Shown here piece by piece: positions 1-6,831 of a stretch of DNA of 25,958 nucleotides. The notes beneath the pieces were generated by a model. It had not been told where the DNA came from. It saw nothing but the letters and a program-made list of their open reading frames with translations, and searched no databases. The DNA is from Methanobacteriota archaeon. Lineage in GTDB: Archaea > Methanobacteriota > Methanobacteria > Methanobacteriales > Methanobacteriaceae. The stretch is from the NCBI GenBank assembly GCA_023436175.1, contig JAEZKE010000019.1, positions 1 through 25,958 on the forward strand. The letters are read 5' to 3'. How positions within the stretch are numbered: position 1 is the stretch's first letter; every line of letters begins with the position of its first letter. The position numbers were made by a program, and so were the translations under genes.

Positions 1-968
1 TACTGGTCAATAAAGTCTAAAAATGGCATTTCTGGGTTGAAATCTTTGTGTTTCAATGGTTTACTTCGGAATAGGAAATAATTAAGAGTTTCAGGTTTGC
101 CTATTTCTAGCCATTGGCCTGGTGTAAAGAAAACACCTTTAGATTTGGACATTGCATCTCCCTTAAGGGTTATCCATTCATAAGGTACAGGGTAAGGTGC
201 AGGATAATCAAATATTTCCTGGGATATTATGCTGCTTACGTCGTATGATCCCCCACTTGCTGCGTGATCTTTTCCAAATGGTTCACAGGTAATGCCAAGT
301 ATCTTCCATCTTGCAGCCCATTCAACACGCCATGTAAGTTTCCCGGTACCTGATTTAATATCCATGGATCCTTCATGGCCACAGTTACACCTGTAATGAA
401 CAATATCATCTTCATAGCCGTAAGCGAAGGTAGTGTTTATTCGTCCGCATTCTTCACAAATTGGATTGTATGGAAGCCAGTCATCTGCAAGGGCATGTTC
501 CCTGTATTTATTGAATATTTCCCTTATTTTAGGGGCATTTTCTAATGCTATTCGTATATAATCGTTGTATATTCCTTCTTTGTACATTTTTTCTCCGGAA
601 TATTCCTTTAAAGATATTCCAAAGTCGTCAAGTGTATCAATAAATGGTCTTTTAAAGTGTTCTACGAAATTTTCACAGCACCCTTCAGGGCATGGAATAT
701 GTGCGTATGGTATACCTAAATATTTTTCATATTCTGGTGGAAGGGGATAAGGAACTTTTCTAAGTGGATCGTAGTCATCTGCAATCCATATAACTTCTGC
801 AGGAGCTCCCTGGTTCTTTAAAGCTTTTGTAACTGCATTTGCGATAAACACGTCGCAAGAATTTCCAATATGTATTGAACCGGATATGGATGTTCCGCTT
901 GCAATTACATGCTCAGGCACATCTCTTTCAATTAAACTATCTGCAACATTTTCAATCCAATGTTTCAA
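1..968 (-). CDS. lysS: Lysyl-tRNA synthetase, class I (3' end outside window)
   Basis: Charges tRNA-Lys with lysine in the cytoplasm. This is the archaeal class I form, unrelated to the class II enzyme of most bacteria. About 322 N-terminal residues are visible. They carry the HIGH-like motif HIGN in SGSIHIGNSCDV near residue 30, a four-cysteine zinc-ribbon-like segment (CEEC...CNCGH), and the KMSKS-like loop KGDAMSKSKGVFF in the second half, which fits a class I catalytic domain. The start is a TTG at 968-966 behind GGTGAT (978-973). An in-frame TGA lies immediately upstream, so no earlier start is possible, and the sequence MKHWIENVAD is right for the family N-terminus. It lies 148 nt downstream of thiC on the same strand, but a terminator-like hairpin separates them. 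The C-terminal anticodon-binding part is missing because of the window edge. Confidence 0.95.
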   Translation of the reverse strand, partial: MKHWIENVADSLIERDVPEHVIASGTSISGSIHIGNSCDVFIANAVTKALKNQGAPAEVIWIADDYDPLRKVPYPLPPEYEKYLGIPYAHIPCPEGCCENFVEHFKRPFIDTLDDFGISLKEYSGEKMYKEGIYNDYIRIALENAPKIREIFNKYREHALADDWLPYNPICEECGRINTTFAYGYEDDIVHYRCNCGHEGSMDIKSGTGKLTWRVEWAARWKILGITCEPFGKDHAASGGSYDVSSIISQEIFDYPAPYPVPYEWITLKGDAMSKSKGVFFTPGQWLEIGKPETLNYFLFRSKPLKHKDFNPEMPFLDFIDQ

Positions 969-1001
969 TCAAATCACCTTTATAACTAATCATAAGTCGT
1001 G

Positions 1002-1029
1002 TAAAAAGAATAAAACCTTCCTCTGAAGG
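1002..1029 (-). terminator. Hairpin plus T-tract downstream of thiC
   Basis: Read on the minus strand, CCTTC-AGAG-GAAGG (1029-1016) is followed at once by TTTTATTCTTTTT (1015-1003). A 5-bp stem with a T-rich tail between the thiC stop and the lysS start suggests transcription of thiC ends here, or is partly attenuated before lysS. Termination in archaea depends mainly on the T-tract, so the hairpin itself may be incidental. Confidence 0.55.
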
Positions 1030-1116
1030 ATTTCTAAAGTAAGTTTAAAATATAGAACTGATTGTAAAAATTATAATTATTATGAATTTATCTTGCAATA
1101 AAATAATGGTTTAAGT

Positions 1117-2415
1117 TTAATCAAACACGTTAGTGTCTGCTTCGTCTAACCATTCGTTTACAATCTTAACTGCACAGTAGCTTCCGCACATTGTACATGT
1201 ATCTTCTTCTGCTGGCGGCCTTTCGTCCCTTATTCTCCTTGCTTCTGCAGGACACATTGCGGACTCAAATTGTGCCTCCCAGTTCAGTTTTTTACGTGCA
1301 TTAGCCATTATAAGATCTTTTTCACCGTGGTGTATACCTTTTTGCATGTCTCCAACATATGCTCCAATTCTTGTTGCAATTACGCCTTCTTTAACGTCTT
1401 TTGCATCTGGTAATGCAAGGTGTTCTGCTGGTGTTACGTAACAGATGAAATCTGCTCCTGCTCCTGCAGATGTTGCTGCACCAATTGAAGATACTATGTG
1501 GTCGTATCCTGCTCCAATATCAGTTACGATTGGTCCTAACATATAGAACGGTGCCTGTCTGCATAATTTTTTCTGGAGTATGACATTTGCTGGAATTTCG
1601 TTTAGTGGGATGTGTCCTGGTCCTTCTACGATAGTTTGGACTCCTGCTTCCCTTGCCCTGTCAATTAATTCTCCAAGTACAATGAGTTCCTGGACTGCAG
1701 CACGGTCTGTAGAGTCTGCTAGTGCTCCAGCTCTCATAGCATTTGCCATGGACATACAGAAATCATATTCTTTAGCTATTTCGAGGATATAATCAAAGTT
1801 TTTGTATAATGGGTTTTCTAAGTCGTTTTCTACCATCCACGCAGATACAAATGCTCCTCCTCTACTTACAAGTCCTCCTTCACGGCCCTGTCTTTTTAAC
1901 CTTTTGAGGGTTTCACGGTTTACACTGCAGTGGATAGCCATAAAGTCAATACCGTCTTTTGCCTGTTTTTCAATGGATTTAAACATTATGTCTTCGTCCA
2001 TGTAAATTGCAGCACCTTTTTCCCTTATTGTTTCGATAGCCGCCTGATAAACAGGCACGCTTCCTACTGGAATGTCTGAGATTTTGAGGATCCTTTTTCT
2101 GATTTCATCAAGGTCTCCACCTACAGAAAGTTCCATTAAAGTGTCAGCTTGATAAGCCATAGCTACTCTGGCTTTTTCTTCTTCCATATCAAAGTCGCAG
2201 ATATCTGTTGAAGTCCCAATTGTTGCATTTACCTTGGTTCTTAGCCCTGCTCCAATACCTACGGCTTTAACTTCTCTGTTAACGTTACTTGGGATGGCTA
2301 TGGTCCCTTGGGCAACAGAATTCCTGATAAATTCCTCTGAAACACCCTCAGCAGCTGCTACTGCCTTCATTTCCTCTGTTATTACGCCTTTTTTTGCTTC
2401 ATCCATTTGTGTCAT
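1117..2415 (-). CDS. thiC: Phosphomethylpyrimidine synthase ThiC
   Basis: Radical-SAM-type enzyme that converts aminoimidazole ribotide to hydroxymethylpyrimidine phosphate in thiamine biosynthesis. The 432 residues match the short ThiC form without the extra N-terminal domain of many bacterial enzymes. Family landmarks include NVNREVKAVGIGAGLRTKVNA-like N-terminal sequence, IYMDEDIMF, SRGGAFVSAWM, VEGPGHIPLNEI and MLGPIVTDIGAGYDHI. The C-terminal iron-sulfur cysteines appear as CTMCGSYC, spaced C-X2-C-X3-C; the bacterial motif I know is C-X2-C-X4-C. The start ATG at 2415 follows GGTGAT with a 3-nt spacer. Upstream lies an unusual hairpin array (2442-2690), which would be in the leader RNA if the promoter is at about 2900. 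I see no TPP riboswitch. Some methanogens have two thiC-like genes, so this may be one of a pair. Confidence 0.95.
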   Translation of the reverse strand: MTQMDEAKKGVITEEMKAVAAAEGVSEEFIRNSVAQGTIAIPSNVNREVKAVGIGAGLRTKVNATIGTSTDICDFDMEEEKARVAMAYQADTLMELSVGGDLDEIRKRILKISDIPVGSVPVYQAAIETIREKGAAIYMDEDIMFKSIEKQAKDGIDFMAIHCSVNRETLKRLKRQGREGGLVSRGGAFVSAWMVENDLENPLYKNFDYILEIAKEYDFCMSMANAMRAGALADSTDRAAVQELIVLGELIDRAREAGVQTIVEGPGHIPLNEIPANVILQKKLCRQAPFYMLGPIVTDIGAGYDHIVSSIGAATSAGAGADFICYVTPAEHLALPDAKDVKEGVIATRIGAYVGDMQKGIHHGEKDLIMANARKKLNWEAQFESAMCPAEARRIRDERPPAEEDTCTMCGSYCAVKIVNEWLDEADTNVFD

Positions 2416-2441
2416 AGAATCACCATGCTTTTATGATAGCT

Positions 2442-2690
2442 GTCAAATCGAAGCTGGAGAAAAATGTTGTCAAAATTGAAAATTTTGACATGCAAAAAAA
2501 CTTTGTTTTTTTGCGGTTGCAAATCTAAGATTTGCAAACACATCGAAAATCTCCGATTTTCGAATGCTGTACATTTTTTCTACGCCGGAGGAAATTTATT
2601 TCCTCGGCCGCAAAAATCAGAGATTTTTGCAGGCGTAAAAAATTTCCCGATCTTTTTAAGATTTGACGCGTGAAAATTTCTAATTTCCAC
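2442..2690. repeat. Array of at least seven short unlike hairpins upstream of thiC
   Basis: Successive inverted repeats: 2469-2489, 2492-2514, 2517-2537, 2543-2563, 2588-2605, 2610-2630, 2650-2662 and 2670-2690. Five of them (2469, 2517, 2543, 2610, 2670) are exactly 21 nt with 9-bp arms and a 3-nt loop; the last has one mismatch. The 2492 hairpin is 10-3-10. Arm sequences differ, but several share the core AATC-NNN-GATT (2517, 2543, 2610). TACGCC (2581-2586) and GGCGTA (2632-2637) close a larger stem around two hairpins, and GTCAAATC (2442-2449) pairs with GATTTGAC (2660-2667), enclosing most of the array. An open frame through it on the plus strand is a by-product of the repeats and has no coding character. 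Confidence 0.85.
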
Positions 2691-3049
2691 AAGCTCTAAA
2701 CTAAATTAGAATCATTACTATAAAAATTATAGCTATTGTTATATTTTTTGTTCTGCGTAAAAATAACTCTCTACATCGAACATTATTGTGGTTTATAATT
2801 TCGATATTAATTAAGTTTGTGCTTTACAGTTCAGTATTATCATCATTTTAAATTTTAAACTAAAATTAATATTCAATTGCTAGCTTTAATCAAACAGCAT
2901 ATATAACTTTTTACTTTTTAAATTTGAACTCAGAGCTTAGACCTATCCAATTTTGTAGATCAAATTATTTATTAGGTTATGTTCTATTAAAAAAATTAAA
3001 TTGAAAAAAATATTAAAATTAGGATACTTTTGGAACTTAATTGAGCTAA
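2691..3049. other. AT-rich spacer, possible thiC promoter
   Basis: There is no plausible gene here on either strand. It holds low-complexity AT-rich sequence. On the minus strand a TATA-like element, TTATATA (complement of 2900-2906) behind AAAG, could start a transcript at about 2875. That would give thiC a leader of roughly 460 nt containing the hairpin array. This is a tentative assignment from sequence alone. Confidence 0.4.
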
Positions 3050-3511
3050 TTATTTTTTTAGAACGGATCCAGTTAATGTGCCGTCTATGATATAGTCAAA
3101 GTTCACCTTATCTAGCCAGCCAGCTTCTTTAAACATGCCCATGTAAGATAGTCCAATAACTTTACCATCTTTTTTTAGTATTTGACTAATCATATCATTT
3201 ACATCTTCAGTTGTAACCTTGGATTTGGGCATACTTAACCCTCCAAGGAGTGCTACAACATCAGCATGAGGATCGGCTGGTTCGGATAACTGCATTCCCT
3301 GTGGGGTAAATTCTATTTTTTTAGCACTCGTAGTATCAGTTAATGGGATGAAAACAGATTCTTTATCCCGTATAACATATGCAAAAAGTTCTGCAAAGGG
3401 AGTACATACTCCTGGAGTGCCTGCAAATGTTACTTTCATTGCGTTGCCTACTGCTTCCTTAAATGCTAAAAGGTTCCCGTTTATTCCTTTAAACTCATTA
3501 ATTTTTTCCAT
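3050..3511 (-). CDS. DUF2124 family protein
   Basis: Function unknown. The 153-residue protein matches the archaeal DUF2124 family as I know it, a small Rossmann-like alpha/beta fold found mainly in methanogens. Visible traits are TFAGTPGVCTPFAELFAYVIR near residues 28-48, a hydrophobic strand VVALLGGLSMP near the middle, and GKVIGLSYMGMF towards the C-terminus. There are no membrane segments. The start chosen is ATG 3511, preceded by GAGGGAT with a 5-nt gap; a TTG at 3523 would add four residues but overlaps the ribosome binding site. The gene begins 8 nt after the stop of a 29-codon membrane-peptide gene and runs in the same direction as atwA, which suggests cotranscription and perhaps a role close to methyl-coenzyme M reductase. 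That link rests only on neighbourhood. Confidence 0.8.
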   Translation of the reverse strand: MEKINEFKGINGNLLAFKEAVGNAMKVTFAGTPGVCTPFAELFAYVIRDKESVFIPLTDTTSAKKIEFTPQGMQLSEPADPHADVVALLGGLSMPKSKVTTEDVNDMISQILKKDGKVIGLSYMGMFKEAGWLDKVNFDYIIDGTLTGSVLKK

Positions 3512-3519
3512 AATATCCC

Positions 3520-3609
3520 TCAAATTTTCTTTAATGGATCGTTAGCTAATGCATATACAATAAAACCAATGAATATAACGGCTATAACAATTTTATATAT
3601 CTCAATCAT
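3520..3609 (-). CDS. 29-residue single-pass membrane peptide
   Basis: A short open frame of 30 codons, ATG at 3609-3607 to TGA at 3522-3520. The peptide starts MIEIYKIVIAV and ends ANDPLKKI: a central hydrophobic stretch of about 16 residues (IVIAVIFIGFIVYALA) with polar ends, as in a single transmembrane helix. A GTGGT sequence lies 4 nt before the ATG. Its stop overlaps the ribosome binding site of the DUF2124 gene, whose ATG is 8 nt on, so translation may be coupled. The gene is below the usual annotation size cut-off. I do not recognise a family. Reality is supported by the hydrophobic pattern, the tight spacing and the ribosome binding site, not by homology. Confidence 0.55.
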   Translation of the reverse strand: MIEIYKIVIAVIFIGFIVYALANDPLKKI

Positions 3610-3685
3610 TTTTACCACATTTAACTTAGAAATTGCCTCAAAAGTGATTACAATTCCAAAAATATAATTTAAAGCTAAATTACAT

Positions 3686-5281
3686 CTATTCTTTTTTAAA
3701 CATCTTATTTTTTTCTTTAGGTGTTAAATCATCCACAATATCTTCTGGTAATCCTGTTTTAAGGATTTTACCTCCCCTCATAAGCGATGCTTTATCGCAT
3801 ACGTCTAATACAAAGTCCATATCATGTGATATTATAATGAAAGTTTGATTAAGCTCTTCGCGTGCTTTTCTTATAGAATCTGTGACCTGTACCCGTGTTA
3901 TTGGATCCATGGTACCTGTTGGCTCATCAAGAATTATAACGCGAGGTTCTTTTATTAAAACCTGAGCTAAGGCAACTCTATGGCGTTCACCACCACTTAA
4001 TTCATCAGGAGATTTATCTAATAATCTTGAAGCATAATTTTCATCAAATCCTACAGCTTTGAGAACATATACTGCTTTCATTTTTGCAAATTCCGCAGGC
4101 AAGTCTAAACTTATTGCTTCAGTGAGATTGCCTAATACGGTTCTATGTGGATAAAGACTGTATTCTTGATGGAGTATTCCCATGTAAGGTTTTACCCTGC
4201 CTCTAAATAATGGGCCTGGCTTGGTCATGTCGATCCAGTCTTCTCCAAGTTTCATCTCTATTTTACCTGAGCTAGGCTCTGTTAACCCATAAATTATTCT
4301 GGAGAGAGTGGTTTTACCTGCACCACTTAAACCAACTATTCCAAATATCTCACCTTCGTTAATATCGAGGCTTACTCCATCCACGGCTTTTACAACTCCT
4401 CTTTCGATGGAATAATAGTGTTTTTTAATATTTTCAAGTTCAAGTATAAGTTCGCCTGTAACGGGTGTCTCTATTTTCTCGGGCAAAGGAACACTGTCTA
4501 AAAATGTTTGTACAACTGTTTCAGGATCTCCTTCATGAATTATTTCACCCTTCTCAAGCCATATTACATAATCAGAAAGTTTTCTCATGACTTCTGGCCA
4601 GTGGGAAGTTATAACCATAGTGGTGCCTTTATTTTTAACACCTTCAAGTAGGGTTTGATGTAATAGTTCTGCTGTTTGCGGATCTAACGTACCTGTGGGT
4701 TCATCTGCAAGAAATACCATTGGTTCTTTACCCATTTGTCTTGCAAGTACTACTCTCTGTTTTTCCCCACCACTTAAATCTCTTGCAATATGAGTTATCC
4801 TGTGTGTCATATGTGTCATTTCAATAATGTCTATGGCCATATACATACTATCTTCTTCATCGTGGCCTTCAATGGATTTTAAAACATTATCGATTACAGT
4901 ATCATCTTCATAGAGTGCAAATGATCTCTGTAGCATTATGGATATTCTGCGCCTTAAGCTTGCAAAAATTCGTCTGTCACAATTCCAGAGGTCCACATTT
5001 TTTGCTTCGAATTGTCCTCCACACTTACATGTTTCTTTTTCCATTGATGGGGGTTCAACTCTCAAGCATTCGGGACATATAGCAATATTATAAATTATCT
5101 GGCCTTTGTCTGGTTTGTATTCCTTCATTCCTCGAAGCATGTTTATTAAAACTGATTTTCCTGATCCGCTTCTTCCGAGAATACCTAAAACTGTTCCTTC
5201 ATTTACAGTCATGTTAATATTTTTTAAGACATCCACGTCATTGAAGCTTTTTGAAACGTTTTTTATTTCTATAAATGGCAT
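3686..5281 (-). CDS. atwA: Methyl-coenzyme M reductase system component A2
   Basis: ATPase with two ABC domains in one 531-residue chain. In Methanothermobacter, component A2 is needed for ATP-dependent reductive activation of methyl-coenzyme M reductase; it is soluble and not a transporter. NBD1 has Walker A GRSGSGKS (residues 36-43), signature LSGGEKQRV and Walker B VFLADEPTGTLDP. NBD2 has GLSGAGKTT, LSGGERHRV and VIILDEPTGTMDP. Both have the switch histidine (ITSHW, IISHDMD). NBD1 carries a four-cysteine insert (C69, C72, C85, C87: CPEC...CKC) that could bind zinc or iron-sulfur. No membrane segments are seen. ATG 5281 is preferred because GGTGAT lies 3 nt before it and MPFIEIKNVSKSF is a normal ABC start; a longer frame to 5338 would overlap the upstream gene. 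It starts 17 nt after the DUF134 gene, so the two are probably one operon. Confidence 0.93.
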   Translation of the reverse strand: MPFIEIKNVSKSFNDVDVLKNINMTVNEGTVLGILGRSGSGKSVLINMLRGMKEYKPDKGQIIYNIAICPECLRVEPPSMEKETCKCGGQFEAKNVDLWNCDRRIFASLRRRISIMLQRSFALYEDDTVIDNVLKSIEGHDEEDSMYMAIDIIEMTHMTHRITHIARDLSGGEKQRVVLARQMGKEPMVFLADEPTGTLDPQTAELLHQTLLEGVKNKGTTMVITSHWPEVMRKLSDYVIWLEKGEIIHEGDPETVVQTFLDSVPLPEKIETPVTGELILELENIKKHYYSIERGVVKAVDGVSLDINEGEIFGIVGLSGAGKTTLSRIIYGLTEPSSGKIEMKLGEDWIDMTKPGPLFRGRVKPYMGILHQEYSLYPHRTVLGNLTEAISLDLPAEFAKMKAVYVLKAVGFDENYASRLLDKSPDELSGGERHRVALAQVLIKEPRVIILDEPTGTMDPITRVQVTDSIRKAREELNQTFIIISHDMDFVLDVCDKASLMRGGKILKTGLPEDIVDDLTPKEKNKMFKKE

Positions 5282-5298
5282 AAAATCACCGTTTTTCT

Positions 5299-5886
5299 TT
5301 AATTTCCTCCACAAAGAGGTGTCCCACATTCTGGACACAGGGTGTTTTTACAGGGCACTGTACGTTTTTTTGGGGATGTATATCCGCAGTTTGGACATTT
5401 ACAAACTTTTGGAGGTCCAAACCCCATACCTGGACCTCCATAAGATCTTCTTTCAAGTAAAGAATCCTCTGGGGGAAGTTCTTCATCTTCTACAATCACG
5501 TTTATGTCTTCTGATTCACATTCTGGACATTTATTATATTCTTTTTTAGGGTTACTCCACTGGAAACCACAAACATTACATTTGTACCTTTTTTTGTCAG
5601 TTATATAATCCCCTCCCACGATTACTATCGTATTTCCTTCGATCAGGGCTTTAGATATCTTTTTCCTTGCAGAAGTTAAGATTCGATGAAATGTAGGTTG
5701 CGAAATCCCCATCATCTCTGCAGATTTTTTCTGTTGAACATCATGATAGTCCCTAAGCCGTATTGCTTCAAATTCATCGATTGTAATCTCAATAGGTTCC
5801 AAAAAATCTAAATTTTCTTTTTCTGGTTTAAAACACCGTATTTGAGGTTCTTTTGATATTTTTCTAAATACTCGAGGCCTTGCCAT
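5299..5886 (-). CDS. DUF134 family DNA-binding protein with zinc ribbons
   Basis: Probable transcription regulator of 195 residues. The N-terminal half, from MARPRVFRKISKEP, is a DUF134 domain: IDEFEAIRLRDYHDVQQ followed by a helix-turn-helix like sigma-70 region 4 (KSAEMMGISQPTFHRIL, roughly residues 55-72). Then come a CxxC...CxxC ribbon (YKCNVCGF...NKCPECES) and a second cysteine module ending in CKCPNCGYTSPKKRTVPC and CPECGTPLCGG. These would bind zinc or an iron-sulfur cluster. Start ATG 5886 gives the normal family N-terminus; a longer frame reaches 5904. No GGTGAT precedes the ATG, so the mRNA could have a very short leader. The palindrome TGAATATATATTCA at 5890-5903 abuts the start, and a second copy lies 197 bp further upstream, which suggests autoregulation. 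It is the first gene of the atwA group and is a candidate regulator of it. Confidence 0.85.
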   Translation of the reverse strand: MARPRVFRKISKEPQIRCFKPEKENLDFLEPIEITIDEFEAIRLRDYHDVQQKKSAEMMGISQPTFHRILTSARKKISKALIEGNTIVIVGGDYITDKKRYKCNVCGFQWSNPKKEYNKCPECESEDINVIVEDEELPPEDSLLERRSYGGPGMGFGPPKVCKCPNCGYTSPKKRTVPCKNTLCPECGTPLCGGN

Positions 5887-5889
5887 AAA

Positions 5890-5903
5890 TGAATATATAT
5901 TCA
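5890..5903. promoter_or_regulatory. Palindrome TGAATATATATTCA, copy 1
   Basis: A perfect 14-bp palindrome ending 3 bp before the DUF134 ATG (minus strand). An identical sequence occurs at 6100-6113 in the same divergent spacer, and I found no third exact copy in the window. Position and duplication suggest an operator, possibly bound by the DUF134 protein. The ATATATAT core could also act as a TATA element. Confidence 0.6.
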
Positions 5904-6099
5904 AAACTGAAATATAAGTGTTTTTATTTAAAACTAAAAAATAATCATACTAAAAATTTATTAGATAAAAAAATTTTCATTTTAACATACATTTATTGAA
6001 GAATTTCAAATTCTTTACTATTCATTATTGGCAGTCCTATTTTTTCTTTAATCCTTTAGATTAGGGTATTTGCATTAATTAACTATTGAAATGAATTTC

Positions 6100-6113
6100 T
6101 GAATATATATTCA
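6100..6113. promoter_or_regulatory. Palindrome TGAATATATATTCA, copy 2
   Basis: Exact second copy of the palindrome at 5890-5903, offset by 210 bp (20 turns at 10.5 bp per turn), and 162 bp upstream of the zinc-ribbon ATG at 6275. It could be the distal site of a looping operator pair or the operator of the plus-strand gene. Confidence 0.55.
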
Positions 6114-6274
6114 AGTAAGGACATAATTCTTTTGATTTTTTTGTAATCATGCATAAAATTGAAAATACTCAAAATAAGAACGAAATTTTAATTTTTAAAC
6201 TTAATTATGGGATTATCCAATGAAATAAAAAAATAGAAATTTGATAAAATCCAACATATAATATAGGTGATTTC

Positions 6275-6418
6275 ATGGTTACTGAAAATGTAAAATGTGG
6301 TAGATGTGGAGAATGGTTTCAAAGAGAAATATTGGAAGATAAAAGAATCAAGAAATCAGGAAAAATAGAAGAGTACCTGTGTCCTGACTGTGATGAGGAA
6401 GTAAAGAAAAACGAATAA
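6275..6418 (+). CDS. 47-residue zinc-ribbon protein
   Basis: A small protein with two CxxC knuckles: KCGRCGEWF near residues 8-16 and LCPDCDEEV near residues 36-44, separated by a lysine-rich spacer (EDKRIKKSGK). This is a rubredoxin-like or zinc-ribbon layout that probably holds one zinc ion. ATG 6275 follows AGGTGA with a 4-nt gap, the usual spacing in this window, and the frame ends at TAA 6416-6418. The gene stands alone, transcribed divergently from the DUF134-atwA group, and shares the spacer with the twin palindromes. The specific function is unknown; a nucleic-acid-binding or small regulatory role would fit such a peptide. It is too short for many gene finders. Confidence 0.75.
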   Translation: MVTENVKCGRCGEWFQREILEDKRIKKSGKIEEYLCPDCDEEVKKNE

Positions 6419-6831
6419 ATTTATTTTTTAAAATCCACAAGTTAGTGAAGCATTAACCTTAATTGGGTATAGTTTAAAGTATTTTTCTTTAAAATAAATA
6501 TAAAATTCAGTTATAACTTGAATAACATAAGATTTTAATTTTTAATTGGATCACTGGATGTTCTATTCGTTTCAATAAAATTTTAGTCCAATTTTAATAT
6601 TTTTTTTGTAAAAATTAAGCTTAACAAAACGTTTATATACGTTATCAACCAACAAAAATCTGTTTTTAATATCTAAATTATATCGTTATTATTTATATTT
6701 TCATTGTTTTAATGTTTAAATTGTTATATTGTCCGTAAAATCTAATGATATCTCGTTGATTGAGGGATGGACTATTTATCATTTGTTTCTATTTATTTTG
6801 ATTATTTAGATTAAGCAATGAGGTGACATAG
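6419..6831 (+). promoter_or_regulatory. Promoter and long leader of the radical SAM gene
   Basis: 413 bp without a gene. TTTATATA at 6632-6639, inside AACG-TTTATATA-CGTT, is a good TATA box. It would start RNA near 6660, leaving a leader of about 170 nt. Within that leader GTCC (6731-6734) can pair with GGAC (6769-6772) around an AT-rich segment, and AGGTGA (6821-6826) serves the GTG start at 6832. I recognise no riboswitch class. Nothing notable was seen between 6419 and 6600. Confidence 0.5.

Larger units (their letters stand above)
5887..6274. other. Divergent control region between DUF134 gene and zinc-ribbon gene
   Basis: 388 bp without a convincing gene. Besides the two 14-bp palindromes it has an inverted repeat AAGAATTT-C-AAATTCTT at 5999-6015. 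A 24-codon frame starting near 6149 lacks a ribosome binding site and is not called. The zinc-ribbon gene has AGGTGA at 6265-6270. Confidence 0.5.

Noticed and set aside
2464..2673. 69-codon open frame through the hairpin array
   Set aside because: Its residues come from the inverted repeats, it has no ribosome binding site, and it contains no recognisable domain.
2820..2855. C/D-box-like sRNA (ATGATGA...CTGA on the minus strand)
   Set aside because: The spacing between the C-like and D-like boxes is only 5 nt, with no second pair or terminal stem.
6149..6223. 24-codon frame in the DUF134/zinc-ribbon spacer
   Set aside because: There is no ribosome binding site, and its composition is the same as the surrounding AT-rich DNA.
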